Notes under the pieces: model-generated
What the model saw: the letters and a program-made list of their open reading frames with translations, nothing else
The model's database searches: none
Told to the model about the DNA's origin: nothing
In this document: positions 19,036-27,762 of the stretch, in pieces
Position numbering within the stretch: the first letter of the stretch is position 1
How the letters are laid out: the number at the start of each line of letters is the position of its first letter
NCBI RefSeq assembly: GCF_022869785.1
Contig: NZ_CP094997.1
Span: 3,596,001-3,660,000 of the forward strand
DNA length: 64,000 nucleotides
From: Dyadobacter chenwenxiniae
GTDB lineage: Bacteria; Bacteroidota; Bacteroidia; Cytophagales; Spirosomataceae
Direction: 5' to 3'
Translations under genes and position numbers: made by a program

Positions 19036-19969
19036 ATTCAAAGTTGACAATCATTTGATCAACACTATGCCCCTGCAAGGCCATGTTCCCACTCTTACGC
19101 AGGCCATAGACCACTGATAATATGGGTGAGAGAAAACTAAGGGCAATTACAGGAATAATTAACGCAAGCCATGAATGTTGATCCATATTCGGAACATTAA
19201 CATCGAATCTGTTGCCTATGGCTTTTGGAGTAAGCGAAAAATTGTCCTGTATGTTATTAAGCGGGTCGCTTTTAGAATAAAATGCGTCAATGTTCTTAGC
19301 CCTGGCTTCAAATACCTCGGGATCAATCCCTAAGCGCTTTACTGTCGCCATGTTGAGCCCCGCAGAGTTAATAGTTGAAGCTTTACTGCCCGTAACAGTG
19401 CTTGCCGCAGAAGCAAGTCCTCCTCCCAATGAATGGCCAGTGAACTCTACGTTTGCAGTCCCAACTCTGTTTTGAATCCTTTTAGCTATTTCCATAGCAT
19501 AGTTATATTGTTCTGACTTTTTTCCCAAACCTTGTTTGATATTGTGTTCCATATCAGTAACGGAATCAGTTCCTGCAAAAGCGACGACATATTTTGGAGG
19601 AGGAGATTTAAAACTAGGTTTATAAATTGCTGCTTTAAAATCGCTGATGGGATCTATTAAATCTGACTTATTAATACCAATCGAATTAAGTTCCGCTTCA
19701 TCAAGTTTATGCCAACCCTCGGGTTGACCTTCAATAGGTGATATAAAATTCTTGTCTGCATCATAAACATCCTTACTCAGTTTGGCATTTTCTACTGCCC
19801 GACTGTTTCGTTCTAACCTTTCAGCAGCTAACATCAAAATTTCATTACCACTTTGCTTACCCTCGTAAATTAGAGATTGCCTTCTAAGATACCTGCTCTC
19901 CTTGTTCGGTTGTTTAGAAATACAATTTTCAGCACATCCCAATGCTTTTTGAGTAAACAGAATATCCAT
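18974..19969 (-). CDS. Lipase-type T6SS effector (alpha/beta hydrolase, class 3 lipase-like)
   Basis: A 331-residue protein with the lipase nucleophile elbow EFTGHSLGGG (S180). D235 (YSKSDPLN) and H265 (DQHSW) sit at the right spacing to complete the triad. The upstream strand VVAFAGTDS is the oxyanion-hole strand of lipase class 3 enzymes. No signal peptide is seen, as expected of T6SS cargo. After the catalytic domain a hydrophobic segment (about 268-290, LIIPVIALSFLSPIL) could insert in or contact the membrane. It is encoded between a PAAR gene and a DUF4123 adaptor, with an overlapping ankyrin gene as probable immunity. It likely hydrolyses phospholipids of competitor membranes (Tle-like); the exact Tle class is not assigned. 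Confidence 0.85.
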   Translation of the reverse strand: MDILFTQKALGCAENCISKQPNKESRYLRRQSLIYEGKQSGNEILMLAAERLERNSRAVENAKLSKDVYDADKNFISPIEGQPEGWHKLDEAELNSIGINKSDLIDPISDFKAAIYKPSFKSPPPKYVVAFAGTDSVTDMEHNIKQGLGKKSEQYNYAMEIAKRIQNRVGTANVEFTGHSLGGGLASAASTVTGSKASTINSAGLNMATVKRLGIDPEVFEARAKNIDAFYSKSDPLNNIQDNFSLTPKAIGNRFDVNVPNMDQHSWLALIIPVIALSFLSPILSVVYGLRKSGNMALQGHSVDQMIVNFEYEKNMDEYILSIGKDTSMLG

Positions 19970-19973
19970 TTTT

Positions 19974-20318
19974 CTACTTCATTGAAAGTGATGGAATTTC
20001 AAAGATATACAAGTTAGAATCCGTAGTATCTTCTAATAGTTTATATTTGTATATTTCGTATTCCGGCTTTTCAATAAAATTAATACCATTTAATATACTT
20101 AATAAGGTATAAGCAGTTACACTTGCTTCCTGATCAATATTATATTCTATTGCCTGCCTATAACATTTATATGTGAATTGTTCCGCACTGAGACCTCCTA
20201 GCAAACTTGGGAAAGTTTTAGTATCAAAAGTTTGCGTCAGGTAGGCAATTACTTTTTTCTGATATGCATTTATTAGGATCAGATCAATTGACTGATACTG
20301 CTTTTTATAAATCTTCAT
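19974..20318 (-). CDS. Small unknown protein in the PAAR/lipase operon
   Basis: A 114-residue protein, probably cytoplasmic and helical, with no signal peptide or known motif (MKIYKKQYQSIDLILINAYQ...). It is 9 bp from the PAAR gene and 4 bp from the lipase gene, so it is certainly part of that module. Position suggests a PAAR- or effector-loading accessory, comparable to small helical adaptors such as those of the Eag class, but I see no sequence support for a named family. The base composition is AT-rich, like the lipase. Confidence 0.7.
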   Translation of the reverse strand: MKIYKKQYQSIDLILINAYQKKVIAYLTQTFDTKTFPSLLGGLSAEQFTYKCYRQAIEYNIDQEASVTAYTLLSILNGINFIEKPEYEIYKYKLLEDTTDSNLYIFEIPSLSMK

Positions 20319-20327
20319 AGCTGATTT

Positions 20328-20771
20328 TTAACATTTCTCGCAAAACGGAACACCATTATCTGCCGCCCTCTTCAATGTGACGGCCTGGGCGACTACCTTC
20401 GAAAGGGCATCGGGCATATCTTTCAACCCTGCCGCCAACGCCGCCGGAGGCGCGCCCGCAGCCGCACTCCCCGCATACGTCTCCCCAATCAAAACCGTAG
20501 GCAACCCAACCACAATCGTCCCGCCATGTGCGCACATATCCCCCATCCTTGCGGCCGGTTTTCCACCAATAAAAACACCAGTAGAACCAAGCACAATCGT
20601 ATCAGGCGGGCCGGTGCATACGCACATATCGCCTGAGACCGCGGCAGGCATTCCGCCGATCAGGACGGTTGGGACGCCAGGGCCGATGACCGGGCCGCCT
20701 ACGTGTGGTACGAGCCCGGTTACCATTGGGCAGACGTGCATATCGCCTATTCTTGCAGCTGGTTTTCCCAT
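20328..20771 (-). CDS. PAAR-domain spike-tip protein
   Basis: A 147-residue PAAR protein. The first half shows the repeating GKPAARIGDMHVCP, IGGMPAAVSGDMCVC, IGGKPAARMGDMCAHGG and GLPTVLIGE pattern, with the Cys/His residues that bind zinc. PAAR proteins cap the VgrG trimer and carry effectors. The last 40 residues (from about 105) are an Ala-rich helical tail ending FCEKC, which could be an adaptor contact. It is followed by a lipase/immunity/DUF4123 set and preceded (7 bp) by a PKD lipoprotein. Confidence 0.95.
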   Translation of the reverse strand: MGKPAARIGDMHVCPMVTGLVPHVGGPVIGPGVPTVLIGGMPAAVSGDMCVCTGPPDTIVLGSTGVFIGGKPAARMGDMCAHGGTIVVGLPTVLIGETYAGSAAAGAPPAALAAGLKDMPDALSKVVAQAVTLKRAADNGVPFCEKC

Positions 20772-20778
20772 TGAGCAG

Positions 20779-22965
20779 TTAGTATTTGTATTTTACGATA
20801 TAGGTATTGCGAGATCCAGTCGTAGAAAGCTCCTTACCGTTGAATGTTGCCGTTCCGGAAAAAAATCCGGCACTGTACACATGGCCATCAGGCGACACGC
20901 AAATTTTGATTCCCTGGTCTTCGCCTCGTCCTCCACCGGTGATCTGGAATTTGTTTGTTGCCAGGCCATCACCCGCGCCAACCTCTGCTATGATCATATC
21001 GGTGCTCCCTTGCGATTCAAAAGGAACCCGGGTATCAAAAGGAAAACTGCCTGTGCCAGGATAGGATCCGGATATTAAAATATTTCCGCTTGGACTAATG
21101 GCAATGCCACCAGGATAATCATTGTTGCCATTATTGAAACCGCTTTTACCCCAGGGGATTTCGTTATTTGTACTTCCGTCGGCATTCCATCTGCCAAGGA
21201 AAACATTAATATCTCCTCTACTGCCTACACCCAAGGGAGTTAAAGGGCCAATATATTTTCCCGTTACATATACGTTTCTCCCGTTATCAATTACAACATC
21301 ATATCCGGAGTCTTCATTTGGAGATCCTGCTCGTCTGGACCACTCGAAGCGGCCTGGGTGTAATATCCATTTCGCAACAAAGGCATCAGTCCGACCAAGC
21401 GACTCGAGCGGTGGGTCGGACCCTGGAAAGATAATTACATCTTCAAATGTTCCGGCTAAGTAAGCATTTCCGTCGCTATCCACTTTCAAGGCATTAACGC
21501 GCTGATTACCAACATGTGTCAAAATAGTAGGCTGCCTGATCATTCCATTATTTGCGTCTACAAAAACAAAAACAATATCCTCATCGAAGGCAGACATCTT
21601 CGGGGCTCCGTTGAAAAAATTTATGTTATCTCTTCTTGGATCGCCAGTGAGGTTGCCTGCTAAGTAGACTCTTGGGCCTTCTGGAGTATTATAAAATGCC
21701 AATGCTGCACCATCATCATTGTCGGGGCCTCCATAAAGAGTAAACCATTGCCGCACACCTGCGGCATTGAATTTGGCAACGAAGCCATCAGAGTTACCCT
21801 GGGGTATTATATTGTTAATTTGTACTGCACCACCGACGAAACCGGTAAGGTATACATTCCCTTGATCATCCAGGGCCATGCCATTCGCAGCGTCATCTTC
21901 TACACTTCCATCCACGTATGCCCAGATCATCTGCCCAGAGATGTTATATTTCGCAATGTAAAAATCGTTTTTACCTTTTGAATTGGAGGAAAAAACTCTT
22001 CCGTCACCAAATCTGGTTTCGCCTCTCGTTATACCACATATGTATATATTTCCAACTGCGTCAGCAATGATGTCACGAGGCTCATTCCATTCGCTGGAAA
22101 TACTCACCGCATTAGATTCGCTCTTCTTTATAATAACCGTATCTGTCTTAACATTGCTTTGGCCTCCATCGCCAAAAGCAGTCAGAGTTACGATATAGGA
22201 TTTAGCTTCTTTGAATGTATGTTTGGGTGAAATCTCTGCGCTCTTCGCACCTTCATCTCCAAAATCCCAGCTATATGATTTCGCACCGGTTGACTTATTT
22301 GTGAAAGCAATTTCACAGGGGGCAAAGCATTCATTCTCAGGAAAGGTGAAGTTAGCGATAGGTTTCATTGACTTGACTTCAACTACGATAACCTTTGGTT
22401 CGGAAGCTACATTTTCTTCATTATAAGATGTTAACGATACGCTATATTTTCCGGGCTTTTCATATCGGTGTTTCGGATTCTGCTCTTTGCTGGTATTTGG
22501 ATTAGACGGAGTGCTATTTTCTTCGTCACCGAAGTTCCATAGATAAGTTTTAGCATTTTTAGATAGATTGCTGAATGTCGCCGTAGCTGGCGCTATGCTA
22601 TCATGGTCGAGCGTAACTGAAAAAATGGCTTCTGGTTTTGAGGCCGGTTTGGCATTCACCACGACTTTCTGTGTGATTCCATGACTGCCTCCGTCCGCAC
22701 TTTTAGCAATTAGCTTAACATAGTAGTCTTTTCCGTCTTCAAAATTATATTCAATTGGCCCGCTGCCTGTTTTGATACCTTTTCCATCATCAAAATCCCA
22801 TTCGAGGTTATTTGCATTTTCCGATCTGCTGGTGAATGTTACCTTACAAGGTGCAGTGCAGGTTTCTGGCGCGAAAGTAAATACAGCTACCGGCTGCGGT
22901 GGCAGCTCTTTATGACAGCCGAAAACGATTGCCAGTAACAAAAACTGAATTAAAATTCTTCTCAT
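20779..22965 (-). CDS. PKD and SBBP-repeat lipoprotein (T6SS-associated)
   Basis: A 728-residue lipoprotein (MRRILIQFLLLAIVFGC). Three PKD domains (about 25-105, 112-200, 203-280) carry WDFDDGKG, WNFGDEEN and WDFGDEGA. The first and third begin with CxAPC (ETCTAPCKV, NECFAPCEI). The rest (about 290-728) is a beta-propeller of SBBP-type repeats (DDAANGMALDDQGNVYLTGF, DSGYDVVIDNGRNVYVTGKY, GGIAISPSGNILISGSY). It follows the second PKD lipoprotein after 12 bp and precedes PAAR by 7 bp. It is probably an outer-membrane or periplasmic lipoprotein that works with this T6SS. Confidence 0.88.
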   Translation of the reverse strand: MRRILIQFLLLAIVFGCHKELPPQPVAVFTFAPETCTAPCKVTFTSRSENANNLEWDFDDGKGIKTGSGPIEYNFEDGKDYYVKLIAKSADGGSHGITQKVVVNAKPASKPEAIFSVTLDHDSIAPATATFSNLSKNAKTYLWNFGDEENSTPSNPNTSKEQNPKHRYEKPGKYSVSLTSYNEENVASEPKVIVVEVKSMKPIANFTFPENECFAPCEIAFTNKSTGAKSYSWDFGDEGAKSAEISPKHTFKEAKSYIVTLTAFGDGGQSNVKTDTVIIKKSESNAVSISSEWNEPRDIIADAVGNIYICGITRGETRFGDGRVFSSNSKGKNDFYIAKYNISGQMIWAYVDGSVEDDAANGMALDDQGNVYLTGFVGGAVQINNIIPQGNSDGFVAKFNAAGVRQWFTLYGGPDNDDGAALAFYNTPEGPRVYLAGNLTGDPRRDNINFFNGAPKMSAFDEDIVFVFVDANNGMIRQPTILTHVGNQRVNALKVDSDGNAYLAGTFEDVIIFPGSDPPLESLGRTDAFVAKWILHPGRFEWSRRAGSPNEDSGYDVVIDNGRNVYVTGKYIGPLTPLGVGSRGDINVFLGRWNADGSTNNEIPWGKSGFNNGNNDYPGGIAISPSGNILISGSYPGTGSFPFDTRVPFESQGSTDMIIAEVGAGDGLATNKFQITGGGRGEDQGIKICVSPDGHVYSAGFFSGTATFNGKELSTTGSRNTYIVKYKY

Positions 22966-22977
22966 AGGTTCGGCTTG

Positions 22978-23814
22978 CTATTTCTTTCTGATGATGAGGG
23001 CTTTTGTTTTTTTCTTCATTTCACTTCCCGAAATGGCGGAAAGAGAGATGTTATACGTAACATCTTTGGCGCTGCGTGGAAATGCGTGTGTCGGTGAGTC
23101 GACCTTGACCCGGCTCTTATCTCCGAAATCCCACAAATAGCTGGTTGCATTCTTGGATTTGTTGACGAATGAGTAAACAGCTGAATCGGAACGGGTTGTA
23201 TCTTTTGCAACAATGTCGAAATCGGCTTCCAGTACTTTGGACGCCGTGATAATGGTCACGACTTTCGCAGCGGTGTCGCTTACCGTTTCGTTGAAGGCGG
23301 TTAATATGACTTTAAATTTCCCAGCTTTGTTGAACGTATGCTTTGGAGATTGTTCTGTATTCACCGTGCTGCTATCCCCAAACTCCCACTTGAATGTTTG
23401 TGCATTCTTAGAAAGATTGGTGAAACCAACCTCGCACGGTGCCTGACAATTGTTGCCCGTGAAACTAAATTCCGCTACCGGAGCAATGGGTGCCGTAATA
23501 GTGATGGTTTTTTCTGCGCTGTGGCTGCCATATTTTGCATTACGGATGGTCATTACAACCTGGTACTTACCTGCTTTGTCAAAAGTAAAAGTAGGATCCT
23601 GGTCTGATGAAAAGCTCGCGCTATCCTTGAATGCCCAGTCGTATTCCCAATTGTAAACACCTTTATTTACTGACAAATCTTTGAATTCGACCTTACATGG
23701 CGCCTGGCAGTCCGTAATCGATGCTTCGAAATCCACCTTTGGAGCACCGGGCTCCTGCATTGAACAGGCGACGGTTACTAATGCAATGAGTATGAGGGCT
23801 ATCTTGGAAATCAT
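22978..23814 (-). CDS. PKD-domain lipoprotein (T6SS-associated)
   Basis: A 278-residue lipoprotein with lipobox VTVAC. It consists of three PKD domains almost end to end: about 26-105 (YDWAFKDSAS), about 112-190 (WEFGDSST) and about 197-275 (WDFGDKSR). The first two start with DCQAPC and NCQAPC, the same cysteine pair as in the PKD proteins at 16002 and 20779. It has no extra C-terminal domain, so it may be the minimal form. It lies between the 474-residue envelope protein (22 bp) and the SBBP protein (12 bp). Confidence 0.87.
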   Translation of the reverse strand: MISKIALILIALVTVACSMQEPGAPKVDFEASITDCQAPCKVEFKDLSVNKGVYNWEYDWAFKDSASFSSDQDPTFTFDKAGKYQVVMTIRNAKYGSHSAEKTITITAPIAPVAEFSFTGNNCQAPCEVGFTNLSKNAQTFKWEFGDSSTVNTEQSPKHTFNKAGKFKVILTAFNETVSDTAAKVVTIITASKVLEADFDIVAKDTTRSDSAVYSFVNKSKNATSYLWDFGDKSRVKVDSPTHAFPRSAKDVTYNISLSAISGSEMKKKTKALIIRKK

Positions 23815-23836
23815 TTCCGTCGGATTTAGAAATCAA

Positions 23837-25261
23837 TTAAAACTGGTAAGTCAAATGAACCCCGGCATATCGTTGGGTACCATTCCACTGAGGGGAGACA
23901 ACGATCTGCTTTCTCTTCTGCTCGAGCAACTTGTTGTAACGTTTGGCTTCCTTGGCACTTTTACTGCCCACAAACCAGAGCACGCCTCCGGCAATGATGC
24001 CGGCGCCTGCCACAAAAATCCCCGGACTTGCAAAAGAGATGAGGCTGTTGGGTCTGGCGTGATAGCTCGCCCGGGAATTGAATCTTTCCCCATTTCTTAC
24101 GCCCCCGACTTCCGTATCATACCACTTGTCAAAAGCTGCGTTATTTTTATCAATCTCGGACTTGTAATCGTTGTAAGCGCCGTATAAGATCACACCGGTT
24201 GCTATTGAAGCCACGACCGCAATGCCTGCACCTGCTCGGATGAGCGTGCTTTCCCGTTTATATTTGGCTGCTTTTCTCTCCAGAGAGGCCAGTTCTGCAT
24301 TCAAAGTCACTGTTCGCCTGTCCTTGGGAGCGGTCGGAACCATTTCTGGCGACTTCTCGGCTGGCTTTACTGTGGCGGGAGTTTCCTTTTTCGGCTCTGT
24401 TTTTGGTGTTTCTTTCTTTTCCGGACCCTCTGGTTTTTTCAATTCAGCCACAGGCACTTCTTCCTTGATCGTGCTTTTGGCAGGAGCTTCTTTTTTGGGC
24501 ACATTATCCGGTTCTTTGTTCGCTACCGCCGTCACCGCCGCTTTTTCCGGAACAACAGTCGCTGTTTTTTTAGGTTCCTCGGGCTTTTTCGCTTCCTCTA
24601 TCTTTTTGGTTTCTTCCGGTTTTTTAACCGCAACCGGTGCTGATGCAACAACCGGCGCTGTTGCCGTTGGTGCGGTTGCAACTGTGTTTGCTGATGGCTG
24701 ATAATAGCCGATCCGTGTTATCAGCACGATCCATTGCTTGTCTGGCTTGTCTGCACGCAATTCCGCTACCCTATATACGTTTTCGTATTTGGTTGCCTTT
24801 TGGCGGTGTGTATTGGTGAAATGTGTTTTGAAGGTAACTTGCACATAGGGATATTCCTTTTGTTGCACCTGACCAACCGCGACCTCCGAAATTTTGATAC
24901 TGTATTTGGGGCTTTTGTTATAATACAATTTAAGATCGTCCAGATACTTGCGGATCGGCAGGTCCGGCCCTGACTTTTTTACAGTATTATCCGGGTTGAC
25001 ATCATCTTCCACCATGGCCTTGTCTCCATAAAAAACCTGATTCTGGCTCGGCAGATAGCTGTCGTAAATCAAAAGCTGTTTGTTGCTTTCGGTAATGTTG
25101 TCCAGGGCGACGGTGTTCAGCAGGTCGTTGAGCTGCACTTCTACAACCTTCCTGGCCTCAGCGCGTATCTCTTTAATGTCGGCAGGTGAAAGTTCCTGGG
25201 TTTGTGAGAATGCCAAAGCCCGGACGAGTAAATAAAAGCAGGTGGTACAAATCAATCGCAT
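23837..25261 (-). CDS. Envelope protein with paralogous N-terminal domain, Lys/Glu/Pro-rich linker and membrane segments (T6SS-associated)
   Basis: A 474-residue protein. A signal peptide (ending AFSQ) precedes a domain of about 165 residues (about 22-190: IRKYLDDLKLYYNKSPKYSIKISEV...YPYVQVTFKT...WIVLITRIGYY). The same domain is found at the C-terminus of the protein at 26622. A long low-complexity linker rich in K, E, P, A and T (about 205-320) follows, then two hydrophobic segments (about 345-368 and 415-437). A charged tail ends in a strand (GTQRYAGVHLTYQF) typical of an outer-membrane end. The linker is the kind that spans the periplasm. No known T6SS name fits; the role is inferred from the operon. 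Confidence 0.75.
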   Translation of the reverse strand: MRLICTTCFYLLVRALAFSQTQELSPADIKEIRAEARKVVEVQLNDLLNTVALDNITESNKQLLIYDSYLPSQNQVFYGDKAMVEDDVNPDNTVKKSGPDLPIRKYLDDLKLYYNKSPKYSIKISEVAVGQVQQKEYPYVQVTFKTHFTNTHRQKATKYENVYRVAELRADKPDKQWIVLITRIGYYQPSANTVATAPTATAPVVASAPVAVKKPEETKKIEEAKKPEEPKKTATVVPEKAAVTAVANKEPDNVPKKEAPAKSTIKEEVPVAELKKPEGPEKKETPKTEPKKETPATVKPAEKSPEMVPTAPKDRRTVTLNAELASLERKAAKYKRESTLIRAGAGIAVVASIATGVILYGAYNDYKSEIDKNNAAFDKWYDTEVGGVRNGERFNSRASYHARPNSLISFASPGIFVAGAGIIAGGVLWFVGSKSAKEAKRYNKLLEQKRKQIVVSPQWNGTQRYAGVHLTYQF

Positions 25262-25294
25262 AAGCTATATCGGTTAATGATTTTAGTCTAAATT

Positions 25295-26605
25295 TTAAGG
25301 GAGCATGGAAATTTCGACTCTCCTGTTCAATCGTTTGTTTTCTTCCGTATCGTTTTTCCTGGCCGGATACTTTCCTCCCACCCCAGCCCACAGAATTTGC
25401 TTTTCGCTTACCTTCCTCGACAACAGGTAATGACGGATTACCTTGGCCCTAAATTCGGAAAGCGTAATGTTCAGCTTGGTACTGCCCACATTATCGGTAT
25501 GCCCTACTACCCGTACTTTCTTGTTGATATTTTGTTTTAGCCATTCTGCTAGGGCATCGAGTTTCGCTTTTTCCTCCGGTTTGAATGTGTAATCGCTCTG
25601 ATTGAAATATATTGTAAGCGTTTCCAGAGAATCCAGCCCCTCTGCCTTTACAGGCTCTATTTCAACTTTTTCAACCAGCGCTTCCTGAACGCGAATGGGT
25701 TTATTTCCTACGACCAGGCCCATAAAATTCAGCCCCTTTGTCACTAAAACCTTCTCGGAATGTATTAATGCCATTTTCCTGTCATATACACTAAGGCGAT
25801 AATTTCCCGCACGCATCATGGCCGAATAGGCCATCTTATCCAAAGCAGGCAACACAATTTCTCCGCCTGAATCCGCGGTGAGTTTACAAGAAGCCACCAT
25901 TGGATTTCCGGTTATATTTAATGAAAGCATGGTGATTTCCGGCGTAAGTTTAATGTCGTATTTGCCTGGTCTTTCATCCATTTTCTCAATGATCAGGTTG
26001 CCTGTGTATTCCTGGTAACCTTCCGCGGAAACGGTAAAGCCCACAATGTCCGATTCGCCAAAAGACATGACTGGTTCTGCATTTAAATCCTTACATTCCT
26101 TTTTGGCATTTCTTGTGAACTCGAAACACAAGATCCCTTTTTTCACGGGAGCGCCGTTTACAGCGTCGAAAACAAAAAACTTTCTCACGATGGCCGTCTT
26201 CTTCTTTTGCTCATTCTCAACTGTATATTGCGTTTGCTGGCTTTGCATATAGGGTGTATCATTCGCCTGTTCATCAAGTGGTATGAGTGGTATCTTAACA
26301 AAAAAGTCGATCCTCTTCCCCGTGTTCTTATATGTTGAAATTCCCGTACTGATCAGGCGATAACCTTTTTTCTCTATAATAAGCTTTGTAGCATCCGAAA
26401 GCAGGTCGAGACTAAAACGCCCTTGCTCGTCTGTGGACGAAAGCAATGTGCGCCGGTTTTCTTTTTCAATGTAAAACGATACACCCGACACGCTTGCTCC
26501 GGAGCGCACATCATTGGCCTGTCCATTAATACGCAGTGCCTGAGGTGACGCATTCAGGTCCCAGATCACTATACTCAGCAACAAAAGCAGCAAAACCTTT
26601 TTCAT
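25295..26605 (-). CDS. OmpA-domain peptidoglycan-binding protein (T6SS-associated)
   Basis: A 436-residue protein starting at ATG 26605, where a signal peptide begins (MKKVLLLLLLSIVIWDLNAS). The longer frame would overlap the upstream gene. It has N-terminal CarboxypepD_reg-like beta domains (about 25-115: GQANDVRSGASVSGVSFYIE...GYRLISTG) and a second similar region to about 320. The C-terminal OmpA domain (about 330-435) carries LTIYFNQSDYTFKPE, VRVVGHTDNVGS and LSEFRAKVIRHYL with NRRVEI. It should anchor the complex to peptidoglycan, a job done in other T6SS classes by TagL/TssL-type OmpA domains. It is 16 bp from the upstream gene. Confidence 0.87.
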   Translation of the reverse strand: MKKVLLLLLLSIVIWDLNASPQALRINGQANDVRSGASVSGVSFYIEKENRRTLLSSTDEQGRFSLDLLSDATKLIIEKKGYRLISTGISTYKNTGKRIDFFVKIPLIPLDEQANDTPYMQSQQTQYTVENEQKKKTAIVRKFFVFDAVNGAPVKKGILCFEFTRNAKKECKDLNAEPVMSFGESDIVGFTVSAEGYQEYTGNLIIEKMDERPGKYDIKLTPEITMLSLNITGNPMVASCKLTADSGGEIVLPALDKMAYSAMMRAGNYRLSVYDRKMALIHSEKVLVTKGLNFMGLVVGNKPIRVQEALVEKVEIEPVKAEGLDSLETLTIYFNQSDYTFKPEEKAKLDALAEWLKQNINKKVRVVGHTDNVGSTKLNITLSEFRAKVIRHYLLSRKVSEKQILWAGVGGKYPARKNDTEENKRLNRRVEISMLP

Positions 26606-26621
26606 CAAAATATTAGAATAA

Positions 26622-27749
26622 CTATTCGTCAGCCACCACACCAATGTTCCCGAGCAGCACCGTCCAGTTGGTTTTACTTTGCCCGTCAATTTCTTTTTGA
26701 TATGCTTCAAGCTTTACCCGAACGCTCTTTTTCGTGATATCACTGTAAAGAATGTTCTGGTTTTTTTCTCCATAGCCGGTGAATGTCTGGTTACCGACAA
26801 TGGTCCCATAATAGTTGCCATCCTGCTCCTGTTTCAGTTCGCTCACATATTCAATCTGGCTCCATTTAATCTGAACATTTCCATACGGAAGCATTTTCAG
26901 GCGTTTGAGATACATTTCCAGCGGCAGCTTTGTTACGCCTTTTCTGTTTTTCGAAGAAACCTCGATTTGTGTTTCAGGCAGAAAAAGCTGCAATGCGTTT
27001 TTAATAGCCAAATCCCTTTCATTCATGGAAAAACTCCTGTCTACAATCACTTGCAGATAGTCACTAAATTGTTCCACCTTAGTGATTGATTTTTGCCTGT
27101 ACTCTTTATATTCCTGTTCGGACAACACAGGCTGTTTTGCTTTTTCGGCAACCGGCTGCGGTGCAGTGACCACTTTCGCGGGTGGCACATTGGCCCGTTT
27201 GGATGCAGGCTTGCTATATTTCAGCACTTTGTCGGCGGCGGCGCTAAGTAAATTTTCGGCTTCCTCAGCATCTTTTAACAATTGATGTCTGCCGTCCTGA
27301 TAAATGATGGCTACCAGGTCATTTTTATTAATGGACGCAGGTTTATTGTCTTCTGTGAGATAGTTGATGGCATCATTTTCCATCCTGATCGTTGCCGGAA
27401 TAACTTCAATAGGTGTTGACTTGATCAGCAGATCTGTGGCTGGACCGGTCGCATTATAGAACTTTTCAAGGGACTTTCTGGAAACTTCCGGATCCGCACT
27501 AAGATCTTTTATTACAATAAACAAACCATGCGCATTAAAAGCGACCACAACATTCTCGCGGTCAATGCCGCGCCTGATCGTAGCATCACCTTTTGGTTCC
27601 AAGAATTTGATCTCCTTATCATTGGCTTCCACAATTCGATGCGGGAACGTATTGCCGTTCCGAAAGTAAAAGCGTTCCTGCGCATATGATGCACGAGAAC
27701 CAACAAGCAGGACAAGAAATAGAACGACCGTTCCAGAATAAATTTTCAT
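26622..27749 (-). CDS. Envelope protein sharing the paralogous domain (T6SS-associated)
   Basis: A 375-residue protein with a signal peptide (to about residue 23, ASYAQ). The N-terminal part (25-160) is a beta-rich domain mentioning membrane-insertion style strands (FRNGNTFPHRIVEANDKEIKFLEPKG), similar in style to the start of the barrel protein at 27763. The C-terminal part (about 205-375: FSDYLQVIVDRSFSMNERDLAIKNALQLF...MYLKRLKMLPYGNVQIKWSQIEYVSEL...NWTVLLGNIGVV) is the domain also seen at the N-terminus of the 23837 protein. This domain is widespread in Bacteroidota, but I know no function for it. Confidence 0.75.
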   Translation of the reverse strand: MKIYSGTVVLFLVLLVGSRASYAQERFYFRNGNTFPHRIVEANDKEIKFLEPKGDATIRRGIDRENVVVAFNAHGLFIVIKDLSADPEVSRKSLEKFYNATGPATDLLIKSTPIEVIPATIRMENDAINYLTEDNKPASINKNDLVAIIYQDGRHQLLKDAEEAENLLSAAADKVLKYSKPASKRANVPPAKVVTAPQPVAEKAKQPVLSEQEYKEYRQKSITKVEQFSDYLQVIVDRSFSMNERDLAIKNALQLFLPETQIEVSSKNRKGVTKLPLEMYLKRLKMLPYGNVQIKWSQIEYVSELKQEQDGNYYGTIVGNQTFTGYGEKNQNILYSDITKKSVRVKLEAYQKEIDGQSKTNWTVLLGNIGVVADE

Positions 27750-27762
27750 ATCAGATCTTTGA

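Noticed and set aside
20377..21078. Plus-strand frame of 233 codons opposite PAAR and the PKD protein
   Set aside because: It mirrors the PAAR repeats in antisense (ILAAGFPPI units) and crosses two real genes.
24222..24701. Plus-strand frame of 159 codons opposite the envelope protein
   Set aside because: A Ser/Gly/Thr/Phe-rich antisense shadow of the Lys/Glu/Pro linker.
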